Shown: in pieces, positions 9,842 to 18,958 of the stretch
Layout of the letters: every line of letters begins with the position of its first letter
Position numbering within the stretch: the stretch's first letter is position 1
From: Acinetobacter halotolerans
GTDB taxonomy: Bacteria; Pseudomonadota; Gammaproteobacteria; Pseudomonadales; Moraxellaceae
NCBI RefSeq assembly: GCF_004208515.1
Contig: NZ_SGIM01000003.1
Span: forward strand, 62,001 to 126,000
Direction: 5' to 3'
Length of the DNA stretch: 64,000 nucleotides
Position numbers and translations under genes: made by a program
Notes under the pieces: generated by a model
What the model was told of the DNA's origin: nothing
The model's database searches: none
Seen by the model: only the letters and a program-made list of their open reading frames with translations

Positions 9842-9849
9842 TGGTGATT
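9824..9849. terminator. Hairpin at the end of the alpha/beta hydrolase gene
   Basis: A perfect 11-bp stem (9824-9834 with 9839-9849, loop TTAC) includes the stop codon of the hydrolase gene. A loosely T-rich stretch follows at 9852-9868. It separates the convergent hydrolase and glutamate-synthase-like genes. The T tract is poor, so the terminator call is moderate. Confidence 0.5.
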
Positions 9850-9869
9850 GCTATTTAGCTTAATTTTTA

Positions 9870-11546
9870 TTAAAACTTAGTGGCATCTGCCATTTTCCAC
9901 ATCCGATAGTAGAAATTCTCATCATCCTCTAAGTCACTCTGTAGCAATTCTTTTTCTTTGAGAAAGAAATGAATTTGTGCATAGTTTTTGATTTCTCGAT
10001 CATTCATACGTTGTGCTAAATGATGGGCTTTGATCTCTGAAGGATGGCTTAAGCCTGCGGCTGCTATCATTTCAGATAATGCATGTAAGGTGTTTTTGTG
10101 AAAACTAAACACGCGTTCGGACTTACTTGGCACATCAATCGCTTTTTGGCGATCAGGGTCCTGTGTGGCGACTCCGACAGGACATTGGTTGGTATGACAG
10201 CTTTGCGCTTGAATACAACCAACTGCAAACATAAACCCTCGTGCGGAGTTGACCCAATCAGCGCCTAAAGCAAAAGTGCTGGCGATATCAAATGCACTGA
10301 TGATCTTTCCACTTGCACCGATTTTGACTTGGCTGCGTAAACCAGCACCGGTCAAGGTGTTGTGTACGAAGCGTAAACCTTCTCTTAATGGTGTGCCGAT
10401 GTAATCACTAAATTCAATCGGCGCAGCACCTGTACCACCTTCAGAACCATCTACTACCACAAAGTCAGGCACAATCTTTGTTTCGAGCATAGCCTTCACG
10501 ATACTCATAAACTGCCAAGGCTGCCCAATACACAGCTTGAAACCAACAGGTTTACCACCAGACAGCTCTCTTAGTTGCTGAATGAAATGCATCATTTCAA
10601 TTGGCGTGCTAAAGCTTGGGTGTTTAGATGGGGAAACGCAGTCATAATCTCTCGAAATACCGCGAATACGTGCAATCTCTTCCGTGATTTTATGCTTGGG
10701 TAAGATCCCGCCATGGCCAGGCTTAGCGCCTTGTGAAAGCTTGACTTCAATCATTTTAATTTGTGGATTTTTAGCTTGTAAAGCAAACTTCTCAGGATCA
10801 AAAAGTCCATCAGGCGTGCGACAGCCAAAATAGCCACTGGCAATTTGCCAAACAATATCACCGCCATTTTCTAAATGGTAAGGGCTCAAGCTGCCTTCAC
10901 CTGTATCGTGATAAAAATGCCCCATTTTTGCGCCCAGATTCAATGCTCGAATTGCATTTGCGCTTAAACTTCCGAAACTCATTGCTGAGATATTCATAAT
11001 GGAGGCACTGTAGGGTTGAAGACATTGAGCATTACCAATTTGAACACGAAAAGAGGCAGGATCAGCAGGTGGACATGGTGCGATGGAATGGACAATAAAA
11101 CGATAGTTCGGCTCATATACATCGATAATTGAACCAAATGGTTTATCTGCATTTTCATTCTTGGCGCGTTGATAAACTAAGCTACGCTGCATTCGTGAAA
11201 AAGGTAATGCGTCTTGATCTGCTTCAATAAAATATTGACGAATTTCGGGACGTACGTCTTCAAAAATGAAACGAAAATGACCCAAAATTGGATAGTTTCT
11301 CAATATGGCATGTTTCTTTTGCAGCAAATCATATAATCCCACCAGACTGAGTAAGGTTGTTACCAGCCAAAGTCCATTGAGAATGGTGTCAGAAATAAAA
11401 TAGTAAATGGTATGGGGAGTATAGGTTGCTTTGAACCAAGTAATACTTAAAGCGATAAAAATACAAAGAAACCAAACAGAATGTCTTGAAAAAAATGTGT
11501 TGAGTAATTTATGTCTTATAGCTTGTGCTGGACTAGCCATAGGCAT
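9870..11546 (-). CDS. Membrane-anchored FMN-binding glutamate synthase family protein
   Basis: 558 aa. Two hydrophobic segments near the N-terminus (about residues 23-70) precede a domain like the central FMN/Fe-S part of GltB. Motifs include ISAMSFGSLSANAIRALN, HDTGEGSLSPYH, KLSQGAKPGHGGILP, VDGSEGGTGAAP and CIQAQSCHTNQCPVGVATQ. There is no glutamine amidotransferase domain, so it is not a normal glutamate synthase, and the reaction of these stand-alone proteins is unclear. A TTG at 11603 would extend the frame. AGGA before the ATG at 11546 supports the shorter start. Confidence 0.85.
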   Translation of the reverse strand: MPMASPAQAIRHKLLNTFFSRHSVWFLCIFIALSITWFKATYTPHTIYYFISDTILNGLWLVTTLLSLVGLYDLLQKKHAILRNYPILGHFRFIFEDVRPEIRQYFIEADQDALPFSRMQRSLVYQRAKNENADKPFGSIIDVYEPNYRFIVHSIAPCPPADPASFRVQIGNAQCLQPYSASIMNISAMSFGSLSANAIRALNLGAKMGHFYHDTGEGSLSPYHLENGGDIVWQIASGYFGCRTPDGLFDPEKFALQAKNPQIKMIEVKLSQGAKPGHGGILPKHKITEEIARIRGISRDYDCVSPSKHPSFSTPIEMMHFIQQLRELSGGKPVGFKLCIGQPWQFMSIVKAMLETKIVPDFVVVDGSEGGTGAAPIEFSDYIGTPLREGLRFVHNTLTGAGLRSQVKIGASGKIISAFDIASTFALGADWVNSARGFMFAVGCIQAQSCHTNQCPVGVATQDPDRQKAIDVPSKSERVFSFHKNTLHALSEMIAAAGLSHPSEIKAHHLAQRMNDREIKNYAQIHFFLKEKELLQSDLEDDENFYYRMWKMADATKF

Positions 11547-12221
11547 GAGATTCCTATCATTAAACAATGAACAAACCATGCCAAGAACTAGTGATAACCA
11601 CAAGTAACGAATTGTTATACTTGAGAATTATTCTCTTGAATTGGGGTGTGGGTTTTCATAAGAGTGTCTATATATATCATTATCTTGAATAAATTTTGTG
11701 GAAAAACAGATTTTAATATTTTTACATTTCAATAAGTCATTTTTTAGATTTTTTGCTCTTTATTTGCTGGATTATTCATGTTTTATTGTATTGAGACCAT
11801 GGTCGGATTTAGATATAAACTTATTTATCGTTAAATCACGCTGACCCCGCAATATGGGGTGTTCGATTAAGCAGAGTAGAGTCCGTATAAATCGTGATAA
11901 TTACACATAACATAATCAAATTATGTATTGCATAAATTTAATCTTTCTTGTAGCATGAATTTTAAGTTGGTAGCCAATACTTAAATACGTTTTTAGCGTT
12001 GTATTTGGTTTACTTAAGGAAAGGGAAAGGTTTTGACACGGATGCTTTTGATTGACATAGAGAAACGCCGTATACCTTTTCTGTTAACGCTTACACATGT
12101 TGTGATCTTTTAGGTCGGTTTAACGATGATAGTCATGGTTAAATGATTATCTATAGATCCATATCAGCGTGCTTAGCATTAAAACGGATGAATTTATCTC
12201 AATAAGGATAAGGGAAACTAG
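11547..12221. other. Intergenic control region between the glutamate-synthase-like gene and hpd
   Basis: 675 bases without a convincing gene. It holds the shared motif pair listed at 11899-11935 and a short inverted repeat ACCCC/GGGGT (11844-11860). A long untranslated stretch before hpd contains two TTGACA-like hexamers near 12033 and 12052. The -10 matches are weak, so I do not name a promoter. Confidence 0.6.
11899..11935 (+). promoter_or_regulatory. Putative operator pair upstream of hpd (shared with fahA/permease region)
   Basis: Module A is AATTACACATAACATAAT at 11899-11916. Module B is the quasi-palindrome TTATGTATTGCATAA at 11921-11935. Both recur, as the reverse complement and therefore in the same A-to-B order relative to fahA, at 17164-17199. 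The IclR regulator encoded in the cluster is the obvious candidate to bind them. That assignment is inference. Confidence 0.5.
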
Positions 12222-13277
12222 ATGGACATTTTAGATAACCCATTAGAACTTTGTGGATTTGCTTTTATTGAGTTTGTTTCGACGGAAAATGGATTAGATC
12301 AAATTTTTGAGACAATTGGTTTTTCAAAAGTCGCAAAACACAAATCTAAAAAAGTGTATTTATGGCGTCAGGGTAATATCAATATCATTTTGAATTATCA
12401 ACCTGAATCTTATGCTTCATTTTTCTTTAAAGAGCATGGTCCTTCAGCATGTGCAATGGGTTTTAGAACTCGTGATGCTGCAAAAGCCTTTAAGAAGGCA
12501 GTCGAGCTAGGTGCAGAACCGATGCATTCTCAATCAGGGCCAATGGAACTGAATATCCCAGCGATTAAAGGTATCGGTGGTATGCCGATTTTCCTCGTAG
12601 ATCGTGATATTTATGAAAATGATTTCATTTTCTTTGATGATGTTGAGCGTAATCCACGCGGTGCTGGTTTAAATGAAATTGATCATTTAACCCATAATGT
12701 CTATAAAGGACGCATGGATTATTGGGCTAATTTCTACGAAAAAATCTTTAATTTCCAAGAAATTCGCTATTTTGATATCAAAGGTGAATATACAGGTTTG
12801 ACCTCTAAAGCCTTAACTGCACCAGATGGTTTGATTCGTATTCCATTAAATGAAGATTCTGACAAAGGCAATGGTCAAATTGCTGAGTTCTTAGCAGATT
12901 TCAATGGTGAAGGCATTCAACATATTGCATTCATTACCGATGATCTTATTTCGACATGGGATAAATTGAAAGGCTTAGGACTTAAGTTTATGACGCCACC
13001 GCCAGAAACCTATTATGAAATGTTGAAAGAGCGTTTACCTGAACATGGTGAACCGACGGATGAATTACAAAAGCGCGGTATTTTATTAGACGGCAATACT
13101 AAGGATGGTCAGAAGAAGCTGTTGTTGCAGATTTTCTCTGAAAATATGCTTGGACCAGTTTTCTTTGAGTTCATTCAACGTAAAGATGATGATGGCTTTG
13201 GTGAAGGTAACTTCAAAGCATTATTTGAATCGATTGAACGTGATCAGATCCGTCGTGGTGTGTTAGAAACCAAATAA
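12222..13277 (+). CDS. hpd: 4-hydroxyphenylpyruvate dioxygenase
   Basis: Converts 4-hydroxyphenylpyruvate to homogentisate with O2, releasing CO2, the second step of tyrosine degradation. It is 351 aa with two vicinal-oxygen-chelate domains. The Fe(II) ligands of the C-terminal domain are visible as H155 (DHLTHNV), H234 (IQHIAF) and E316 (FFEFIQR). The C-terminal helix carries [18 protein letters not shown], typical of the family. AGGATAAGGG precedes the start. A strong bidirectional terminator follows, separating it from the convergent iclR gene. Confidence 0.97.
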   Translation: MDILDNPLELCGFAFIEFVSTENGLDQIFETIGFSKVAKHKSKKVYLWRQGNINIILNYQPESYASFFFKEHGPSACAMGFRTRDAAKAFKKAVELGAEPMHSQSGPMELNIPAIKGIGGMPIFLVDRDIYENDFIFFDDVERNPRGAGLNEIDHLTHNVYKGRMDYWANFYEKIFNFQEIRYFDIKGEYTGLTSKALTAPDGLIRIPLNEDSDKGNGQIAEFLADFNGEGIQHIAFITDDLISTWDKLKGLGLKFMTPPPETYYEMLKERLPEHGEPTDELQKRGILLDGNTKDGQKKLLLQIFSENMLGPVFFEFIQRKDDDGFGEGNFKALFESIERDQIRRGVLETK

Positions 13278-13298
13278 ATATCTCGGAAATCTATACTA

Positions 13299-13328
13299 AA
13301 AAGCCAAGAATCGATTCTTGGCTTTTTT
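13299..13328. terminator. Bidirectional terminator between hpd and iclR
   Basis: A 12-bp perfect stem (13299-13310 with 13315-13326, loop TCGA) has A-rich and T-rich flanks, so it works for both convergent genes. Confidence 0.9.
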
Positions 13329-13359
13329 GATTTTTTAGGATGAAAAGATGATTTAAAAA

Positions 13360-14139
13360 TTAACGCGTTTTAATGTACTGATTGATTGCTGCAACTTCAC
13401 GTTTGAATAATTCGAGTTTTTCACTGCCTGCATGTACAGGTAGGAACATTTCACTATCCAAAGCAACAATACAAAATTCCATGGCATGTTGTGCATTAAA
13501 AATAGGTAGACCAACCGCATTAATGCCCACCAGCAGATCACCTTGTGCGATCGCCATGCCATGCTGTAGCGTGGTTTCTTTGAGTGCTAAGAATTCATCC
13601 CAGTTCGATGGTTTAATTGGATAGTGGTTTTGTGCCGCTTTTTCCCATTCGGCATACATCAACGGCTGAATCACAGCTTCAGGCAAATAAGATGCAAAAA
13701 TACGACCTGCCGCAGAGTTGACCAAAGGCATGGTTGATCCGACTTTGGTCACAATTGAAATCGGGTGGTTTGATTCAATCGATTGTACGACTAACGGACC
13801 TTTAGGTGACCATTTACTGATCTGAATACCGCAGCCAATTTTACTCTGTAGGTCATAGATCAGATGCTGAACCAGTTGTAGAACATCAGTATGTTGAATA
13901 CAGCTAAGCCCTAAACGCCAAGCTTGGTCGCCTAATGCATACTGACCACCTTCCAGTTGTTTTGCATAATTCATCCGGATCAAGCTGACCAGATAACGAT
14001 GTACTTTGGCTGGATGCATATCAAGTTGACTGGACAGCTCTTTTAAAATAATCGGTTTATTATGTTCCAAAAGGGCATTGAGAACGGATAATCCCACCTC
14101 AAGTGATTGAACCCCACCAGATAACTTTTCTTCAATCAT
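13360..14139 (-). CDS. IclR family transcriptional regulator
   Basis: 259 aa. The N-terminal winged helix-turn-helix (about residues 10-70, LKELSSQLDMHPAKVHRYLVSL) is followed by the IclR effector-binding domain. That domain has the typical small-molecule pocket region (VNSAAGRIFASYLPE) and a C-terminal QGDLLVGINAVGLPIF. It sits inside the tyrosine-degradation cluster, convergent with hpd and downstream of the VOC-maiA-fahA operon. It probably controls those genes in response to an aromatic intermediate, with the paired motifs at 11899 and 17164 as candidate operators. Confidence 0.9.
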   Translation of the reverse strand: MIEEKLSGGVQSLEVGLSVLNALLEHNKPIILKELSSQLDMHPAKVHRYLVSLIRMNYAKQLEGGQYALGDQAWRLGLSCIQHTDVLQLVQHLIYDLQSKIGCGIQISKWSPKGPLVVQSIESNHPISIVTKVGSTMPLVNSAAGRIFASYLPEAVIQPLMYAEWEKAAQNHYPIKPSNWDEFLALKETTLQHGMAIAQGDLLVGINAVGLPIFNAQHAMEFCIVALDSEMFLPVHAGSEKLELFKREVAAINQYIKTR

Positions 14140-14374
14140 TCAATAACCCTTCATCTACAATTCATCTAGCAGTATTGGTTTGATCTTGGTATTCGATTTT
14201 ACGAGTTCTGCACATAATGCCTGAGCATGCCGCAAAATAGAAATCATCTTTTTAAATGACTTAAATAGGTGAATCGTATAAGCATACATTTGTTTTCGCA
14301 TGGAATTGCATTTCGTTTGTATCACTGCAGAATATGCCTCTCATTTATCAATTTGCCTATATTTAGATAATAAA

Positions 14375-14413
14375 AAATCGGCATTGAAGTAAATATATCT
14401 TCAATGCCGATTT
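14375..14413 (-). terminator. Terminator of the fahA-maiA-VOC operon
   Basis: A 15-bp perfect stem (14375-14389 with 14399-14413, 9-base loop) is followed on the minus strand by a T run (AAAAAA at 14372-14377 on the plus strand). Confidence 0.85.
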
Positions 14414-14425
14414 ATACATTGTTTA

Positions 14426-14494
14426 TGCTATGCGTCTATGCTGAAAACGTGCCTTTTTACTGGCATTATCTTTCAGCATTGCATTTGCATAGCA
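14426..14494 (-). ncRNA. Three-tier RNA hairpin in the 3' untranslated region of the VOC gene
   Basis: Three nested helices lie within 69 bases. The outer one is TGCTATGC with GCATAGCA (14426-14433/14487-14494), the middle ATGCTGAAA with TTTCAGCAT (14438-14446/14471-14479), and the inner TGCC with GGCA (14450-14453/14462-14465). It is transcribed after the VOC stop codon and ahead of the terminator. It may be a stability element or a 3'-end-derived small RNA. Only the fold potential is seen. The rest of the gap up to iclR shows nothing else. Confidence 0.5.
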
Positions 14495-14499
14495 CATCT

Positions 14500-15051
14500 C
14501 TAAGCACCTAACTCATCTTCATGTAAGAAATGGGTATGATGCGGGGCACGTTTAGTACGGCTCCACTCGTCGAGCATTTCTAACTTCATTTCTTCGGTAA
14601 TACGCGCAATTTTGGCATCGGCATGTATATCGTTATAAGTGAGTTCTAGCCGATGACCATTTGGATCAAAGAAATAAATTGAATGGAAAATACCGTGATT
14701 GGTCACACCTAGTACTTTCACATCATGGGCTTCAAGATGTGCTTTTGCATCTAATAAGGCATTGTGGTCTTCAACCTCAAAAGCGATATGTTGCACCCAC
14801 TGTGGTGTATTTTCATCGCGGCCCATTTCAGGCTGCGTTGGCAGTTCAAAAAATGCCAAGACATTGCCTTGACCTGCATCGAGGAATAAATGCATATAAG
14901 GATCAAAGGCTTTAGTGGAAGGGACGTGATCTTCTGCAAAAGCTAAAATGAAGTCCATATTCAGCATGGTTTTATACCATTCCACGGTTTCTTTCGCATC
15001 TCGACAACGGTAGGCGACGTGGTGAATTTTTTTAATTGCAAAGCTCATCAT
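14500..15051 (-). CDS. VOC-family metalloenzyme in the tyrosine-degradation operon
   Basis: 183 aa (or 182 from the second ATG), preceded by AAAGGAG. It is a single vicinal-oxygen-chelate protein with candidate metal ligands H11 (IHHVAYRC), H88 (WVQHIAFEV) and E136 (HRLELTY). H123 and Y126 lie in FHSIYFFDPNG, resembling the catalytic His/Tyr region of type I extradiol dioxygenases. E69 could be a fourth, glyoxalase-like ligand. It is the third gene after fahA and maiA. The cluster lacks the usual cupin-type homogentisate dioxygenase, so a ring-cleavage role is possible but unproven. A glyoxalase-like or auxiliary role is the alternative. Confidence 0.8.
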   Translation of the reverse strand: MMSFAIKKIHHVAYRCRDAKETVEWYKTMLNMDFILAFAEDHVPSTKAFDPYMHLFLDAGQGNVLAFFELPTQPEMGRDENTPQWVQHIAFEVEDHNALLDAKAHLEAHDVKVLGVTNHGIFHSIYFFDPNGHRLELTYNDIHADAKIARITEEMKLEMLDEWSRTKRAPHHTHFLHEDELGA

Positions 15052-15067
15052 AAAACTCCTTTTATCT

Positions 15068-15700
15068 TTATTCCCAATCTGGTTGTTGTTCTGGGGCTGC
15101 GTGCAAGAATGCAGGAAGCGTTAAACAGTGTTGATAAATGGATTCAATCTTTGGAAACGCAGCTAAATCAATTTTGAAACGTTTTGCGTTATAGACTTGA
15201 GGAATCAAACAACAGTCAGCAAATGTGGCTTGTGTACCAAAGCAAAACTGCCCATTAGAACCCTGAAGCTGTGCTTCTAAACTTTGAAAGCCGAGCAACA
15301 TCCAATGCTGATACCAGTTACTTTTTTGCTGATCATTTAGCCCAAGATCCTGTTGTAAATACTTCAACACCCTTAAATTATTGAGTGGATGAATATCACA
15401 GGCGATGGCTTGAGCAAAGGCTCGAACTTTAGCTCGTTCAGCAATATTCTTTGGTAATAAAGCAACCTCAGGATAAGCTTCTTCCAAATATTCCAAAATA
15501 CTGATGGATTGCAACAAGGTTTGATCCACATCAACTAGCGTCGGTACCAATTGGCTTGGATTCAGTGCTTGATAATCTGCCTGCTGCTGTTCATTTTTTA
15601 CTAAATGAATCGGCTGAGTTTCATAGGCAAGCTGTTTTATATTCAACGCAATCCGTACGCGATATGCAGCGGAACTACGGAAATAGCTATACAGTTTCAT
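15068..15700 (-). CDS. maiA: Maleylacetoacetate isomerase
   Basis: Glutathione S-transferase zeta-class enzyme of 210 aa that isomerises maleylacetoacetate to fumarylacetoacetate. The N-terminal YSYFRSSAAYRVRIAL carries the SSxxxR glutathione motif. QLVPTLVD and the Ser of LLQSISILEYLEE complete the glutathione site. The open frame extends upstream, but AGGAAGAGAG places the start at 15700, where it overlaps the fahA end by 14 bases. Co-translated with fahA. Confidence 0.93.
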   Translation of the reverse strand: MKLYSYFRSSAAYRVRIALNIKQLAYETQPIHLVKNEQQQADYQALNPSQLVPTLVDVDQTLLQSISILEYLEEAYPEVALLPKNIAERAKVRAFAQAIACDIHPLNNLRVLKYLQQDLGLNDQQKSNWYQHWMLLGFQSLEAQLQGSNGQFCFGTQATFADCCLIPQVYNAKRFKIDLAAFPKIESIYQHCLTLPAFLHAAPEQQPDWE

Positions 15701-16994
15701 AGCTCTCTTCCTCAGTTTGATTAAATTCAAACTTATGTGCTGCAAGGATGGTATTTTCGACTTGACCAAAACCAACCCGAATCCCATCTTTCTCACAATA
15801 ACCTTTCATCACGACGCGATCGCCATCTTCTAAGAAACCACGTGTTTCACCATTTGAAAGGGTTAATGGTTTGGTGGTATTCCACGTTAGTTCAAGTAAG
15901 CTGCCGTACGAGTCTTCGGTTGGCCCTGAAATGGTACCTGAGCCCATCAGATCGCCAACTTGCACATTACAGCCTGCGATGGTGTGATGTGTCAGTTGTT
16001 GCGCCATCGACCAGTACATATATTTAAAATTGGTTTGGCAGATCACTTCTGATTTTTGCGATTGTGGAGTTTGTACTTCGACACTGAGATGAATGTCGTA
16101 GCTATTGGCTATATTTTCTTGTAAATAACGGAGTGGTTGTGGTTGCTGCGTCGGACCTTTGACTTTGAACGGTTCCAGTGCTTCCATCGTTACCACCCAT
16201 GGAGAAATAGCGCTAGCAAAAGTTTTGGCATTGAATGGCCCTAACGGTACGTATTCCCACTGTTGGATATCACGTGCTGACCAGTCATTGAGTAAAACCA
16301 TACCAAAAATATGATCTGATGCATCTTCTATCGAGATAGGCTGACCAAGCTCAGTCGCTTTGCCCACGATAAATGCAGTTTCCAATTCAAAATCGAGTTT
16401 GCGTGTTGCTGAGAATATTGGACGTTCGCTATTTGGGAGTTTGATTTGTCCAGAAGGGCGAACAATATCTGTACCACTAACGATGACTGAACTCGCCCGT
16501 CCATTGTATCCAACTGGAAGTTCGCTCCAGTTAGGAAGAAGGGCATTTTTAGGATCTCTAAACATGGTACCGACATTGGTGGCATGTTCTTTAGATGAAT
16601 AGAAATCGGTATAGCCAGGTACATGGATCGGTAAGTGTAAAGTTACAGCATTTTGTGGGTGAAAAACCGAATGACGTAGTTCAGCATTATCACGTAGTGT
16701 TGGGTTATCTACAGATAATAAGTTTTGTAGGATTTGACGCACTTTTTGCCAGTTTTGTTTTCCTGACTCAATAAATGTATTCAATGTCGGCTGATTGAAA
16801 TAGTTTTGATTTCCATCAAGTTGCAACAAGCCGTGTGTTTCTAATACCGCAAGATCAATCACCCAGTCGCCAATGGCAACACCGACGCGTTTATTAGCTT
16901 GAGCTATTTCACTAAAGATGCCATACGGCAAATTATGCATTGTGAAATCTGATTGAGGGTCAATCTCAAGAAAAGAAGTTAAATGCTGTGTCAT
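15687..16994 (-). CDS. fahA: Fumarylacetoacetase
   Basis: 435 aa, final enzyme of tyrosine degradation, splitting fumarylacetoacetate into fumarate and acetoacetate. Family motifs include DFYSSKEHATNVG (with catalytic His and metal-binding Asp), RASSVIVSGTDIVRPSGQ, LDFELETAFIVGK and LLNDWSARDIQQWEYVPLGPF. It has the N-terminal SH3-like domain of long FAH proteins. AAGGAAAG precedes the ATG. First gene of fahA-maiA-VOC, divergent from the permease gene. Confidence 0.96.
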   Translation of the reverse strand: MTQHLTSFLEIDPQSDFTMHNLPYGIFSEIAQANKRVGVAIGDWVIDLAVLETHGLLQLDGNQNYFNQPTLNTFIESGKQNWQKVRQILQNLLSVDNPTLRDNAELRHSVFHPQNAVTLHLPIHVPGYTDFYSSKEHATNVGTMFRDPKNALLPNWSELPVGYNGRASSVIVSGTDIVRPSGQIKLPNSERPIFSATRKLDFELETAFIVGKATELGQPISIEDASDHIFGMVLLNDWSARDIQQWEYVPLGPFNAKTFASAISPWVVTMEALEPFKVKGPTQQPQPLRYLQENIANSYDIHLSVEVQTPQSQKSEVICQTNFKYMYWSMAQQLTHHTIAGCNVQVGDLMGSGTISGPTEDSYGSLLELTWNTTKPLTLSNGETRGFLEDGDRVVMKGYCEKDGIRVGFGQVENTILAAHKFEFNQTEEESYETV

Positions 16995-17163
16995 GATTTT
17001 GCTTTCCTTGTCTTAATTTTTTCAGGGTTTACCTTTAAGCTTCTCACTTTGTTGATCAACTGATTGAAATATATAGATATATTTAAAATATTATAAGTTT
17101 CTTTCAGCTTGATCTCGCAAGAGGAGTGAACGTTATGATTTCTATCATACTGAAAATAAATAA

Positions 17164-17199
17164 TTACGCAATACATAATTTAATTACATATAACATAAT
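17164..17199 (-). promoter_or_regulatory. Putative operator pair between fahA and the aromatic amino acid permease
   Basis: On the plus strand, TTACGCAATACATAA (17164-17178) is module B reversed, and AATTACATATAACATAAT (17182-17199) is module A. The pair matches the one upstream of hpd. A weaker related sequence, TTATGATATACGTAA, lies at 17293-17307, nearer the permease start. The 355-base gap from 16995 to 17349 holds both divergent promoters and no gene. Confidence 0.5.
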
Positions 17200-17349
17200 T
17201 ATTGTTATTTGTTGAATTTTCTGCTTATATGCGCGGTTACGAGAAAAGTAAATTAATTATTTTTCGATCAACTATAGGCATTTTGGATTAATTTATGATA
17301 TACGTAATTTAATACAAGAAAATTACGTGACAAGGATGAGAATAATCAT

Positions 17350-18738
17350 ATGTCAAAACAATCGCAAGGAAACCTGAAACATGGTTTGAGCAATCGGCAC
17401 ATCCAGCTTATCGCGCTAGGTGGTGCGATTGGTACAGGACTGTTTCTTGGTATTTCACAATCTATTAAGCTGGCAGGTCCGTCAGTGATTTTAGGTTATG
17501 CAATCGCAGGCTTAATTGCATTTCTAATGATGCGACAGTTAGGTGAGATGGTGGTTCAAGAGCCAGTTAGTGGCTCATTTAGTCATTTTGCGAATAAATA
17601 CTGGGGTTCGTTTGCAGGTTTCATGTCTGGCTGGAATTATTGGGTACTCAATATTCTCGTCTGTATGGCTGAGCTAACAGCAATTGGACTCTATATTCAA
17701 TATTGGTGGCCTGAAATCCCAACTTGGGCATCGGCATTGGCCTTTTTCCTCTTAATCAACGGCATTAACTTATTGCATGTGAAGCTGTTTGGAGAGATGG
17801 AGTTCTGGTTCTCTATCGTCAAAATTTTAGCCATCTTAGCCATGATTGGCTTCGGTTCTTATTTGCTTGCAACGGGCACGGCAGGTCCACAGGCTGGTAT
17901 TAGTAACCTTTGGGCATTGGGTGGTTTCTTTCCATTTGGTGTTGAAGGCTTAATCATGGCGATGGCTGTGATTATTTTTGCATTTGGTGGGATCGAATTG
18001 TTTGGTATCACGGCAGCTGAAGCACGTGATCCTGATAAAACCTTACCTAAGGCTGTAAATCAAATTATTTACCGTATTTTGATTTTCTATATCGCAACGC
18101 TGTTCATCTTGTTTGCATTATTCCCTTGGAATCAAATGATCGAGGGTGGCAGTCCATTTGTGATGGTATTTGCGTCTTTAGATAGTCACGGTGTGGCAAC
18201 CATGTTGAACTTTGTCATTTTGACAGCCGCAGTTTCTGTTTATAACGGAACAAGCTATTGCAGCAGTCGTATGTTGCTCGGTTTGGCAGAGCAGGGCAAT
18301 GCACCAAAATTTTTAAAGCATATCAATAAACGTGGTATCCCAACCAATGCGGTTCTGGTATCTGCTTTCGTGACGGTCTTGTGTGTATTGATCAATTATC
18401 TATTTCCGCAAAAAGCCTTTGCCTTATTAATGATGTTGGTGGTTGCTGCGATTGTGATTAACTGGATCGTGATCTCATGGACACATCTTAAGTTCCGTAA
18501 AGCAATGCAAATGCAAGGGCAGACCACCAAGTTTCCAAGTATTGCTTATCCATTTAGTAATTATCTTTGTATCGTATTTATGCTGGGTATTCTTGTGGTG
18601 ATGTCACTTTCACCAGATATGCGTATTGCGGTGATGATGATTCCTGCGTGGATCCTCTGCTTAATGTTGACTTATGTCTTTAAGCTGAGAAAATTGAAAA
18701 ATGCAGAATCTAGTATGGCTTTAGGAACTGATGTCTAA
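17350..18738 (+). CDS. Amino acid permease (APC superfamily, aromatic amino acid type)
   Basis: 462 aa with about twelve membrane segments. The first carries the amino acid transporter signature LIALGGAIGTGLFLG, followed by ELTAIGLYIQYWWP and FGGIELFGITAAEARDPDKT. This resembles the AroP/PheP/ProY group. Location next to fahA, with shared control sequences, suggests tyrosine or phenylalanine uptake feeding the catabolic enzymes. Substrate is inferred from context. Confidence 0.88.
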   Translation: MSKQSQGNLKHGLSNRHIQLIALGGAIGTGLFLGISQSIKLAGPSVILGYAIAGLIAFLMMRQLGEMVVQEPVSGSFSHFANKYWGSFAGFMSGWNYWVLNILVCMAELTAIGLYIQYWWPEIPTWASALAFFLLINGINLLHVKLFGEMEFWFSIVKILAILAMIGFGSYLLATGTAGPQAGISNLWALGGFFPFGVEGLIMAMAVIIFAFGGIELFGITAAEARDPDKTLPKAVNQIIYRILIFYIATLFILFALFPWNQMIEGGSPFVMVFASLDSHGVATMLNFVILTAAVSVYNGTSYCSSRMLLGLAEQGNAPKFLKHINKRGIPTNAVLVSAFVTVLCVLINYLFPQKAFALLMMLVVAAIVINWIVISWTHLKFRKAMQMQGQTTKFPSIAYPFSNYLCIVFMLGILVVMSLSPDMRIAVMMIPAWILCLMLTYVFKLRKLKNAESSMALGTDV

Positions 18739-18762
18739 AGACTATTTCTGAGTTTTTATATC

Positions 18763-18797
18763 AATAGGGTTGAATTCGTTTTCAGCCCTATTTTTTT
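18763..18797 (+). terminator. Terminator of the permease gene
   Basis: A 12-bp stem with one G-T pair (18763-18774/18781-18792, loop TTCGTT) followed by seven T. Confidence 0.9.
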
Positions 18798-18958
18798 GTA
18801 ATGGCTAAAATGTAGCTACCAATGTTCGTAACAACAAATCGTCCATGCTTTGGTTGAAGTATTATTGTTTTATCTAAGCTAGAATTGTTGATTCATCAAT
18901 CTAAAATAAGTTTGCATTTTTGGCTTGATATCACGTTGTTCATCAAAAGGCTTTTGAA

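Noticed and set aside
12033..12076. Promoter for hpd from TTGACA hexamers
   Set aside because: The matching -10 elements are poor or at wrong spacing, so no promoter is named.
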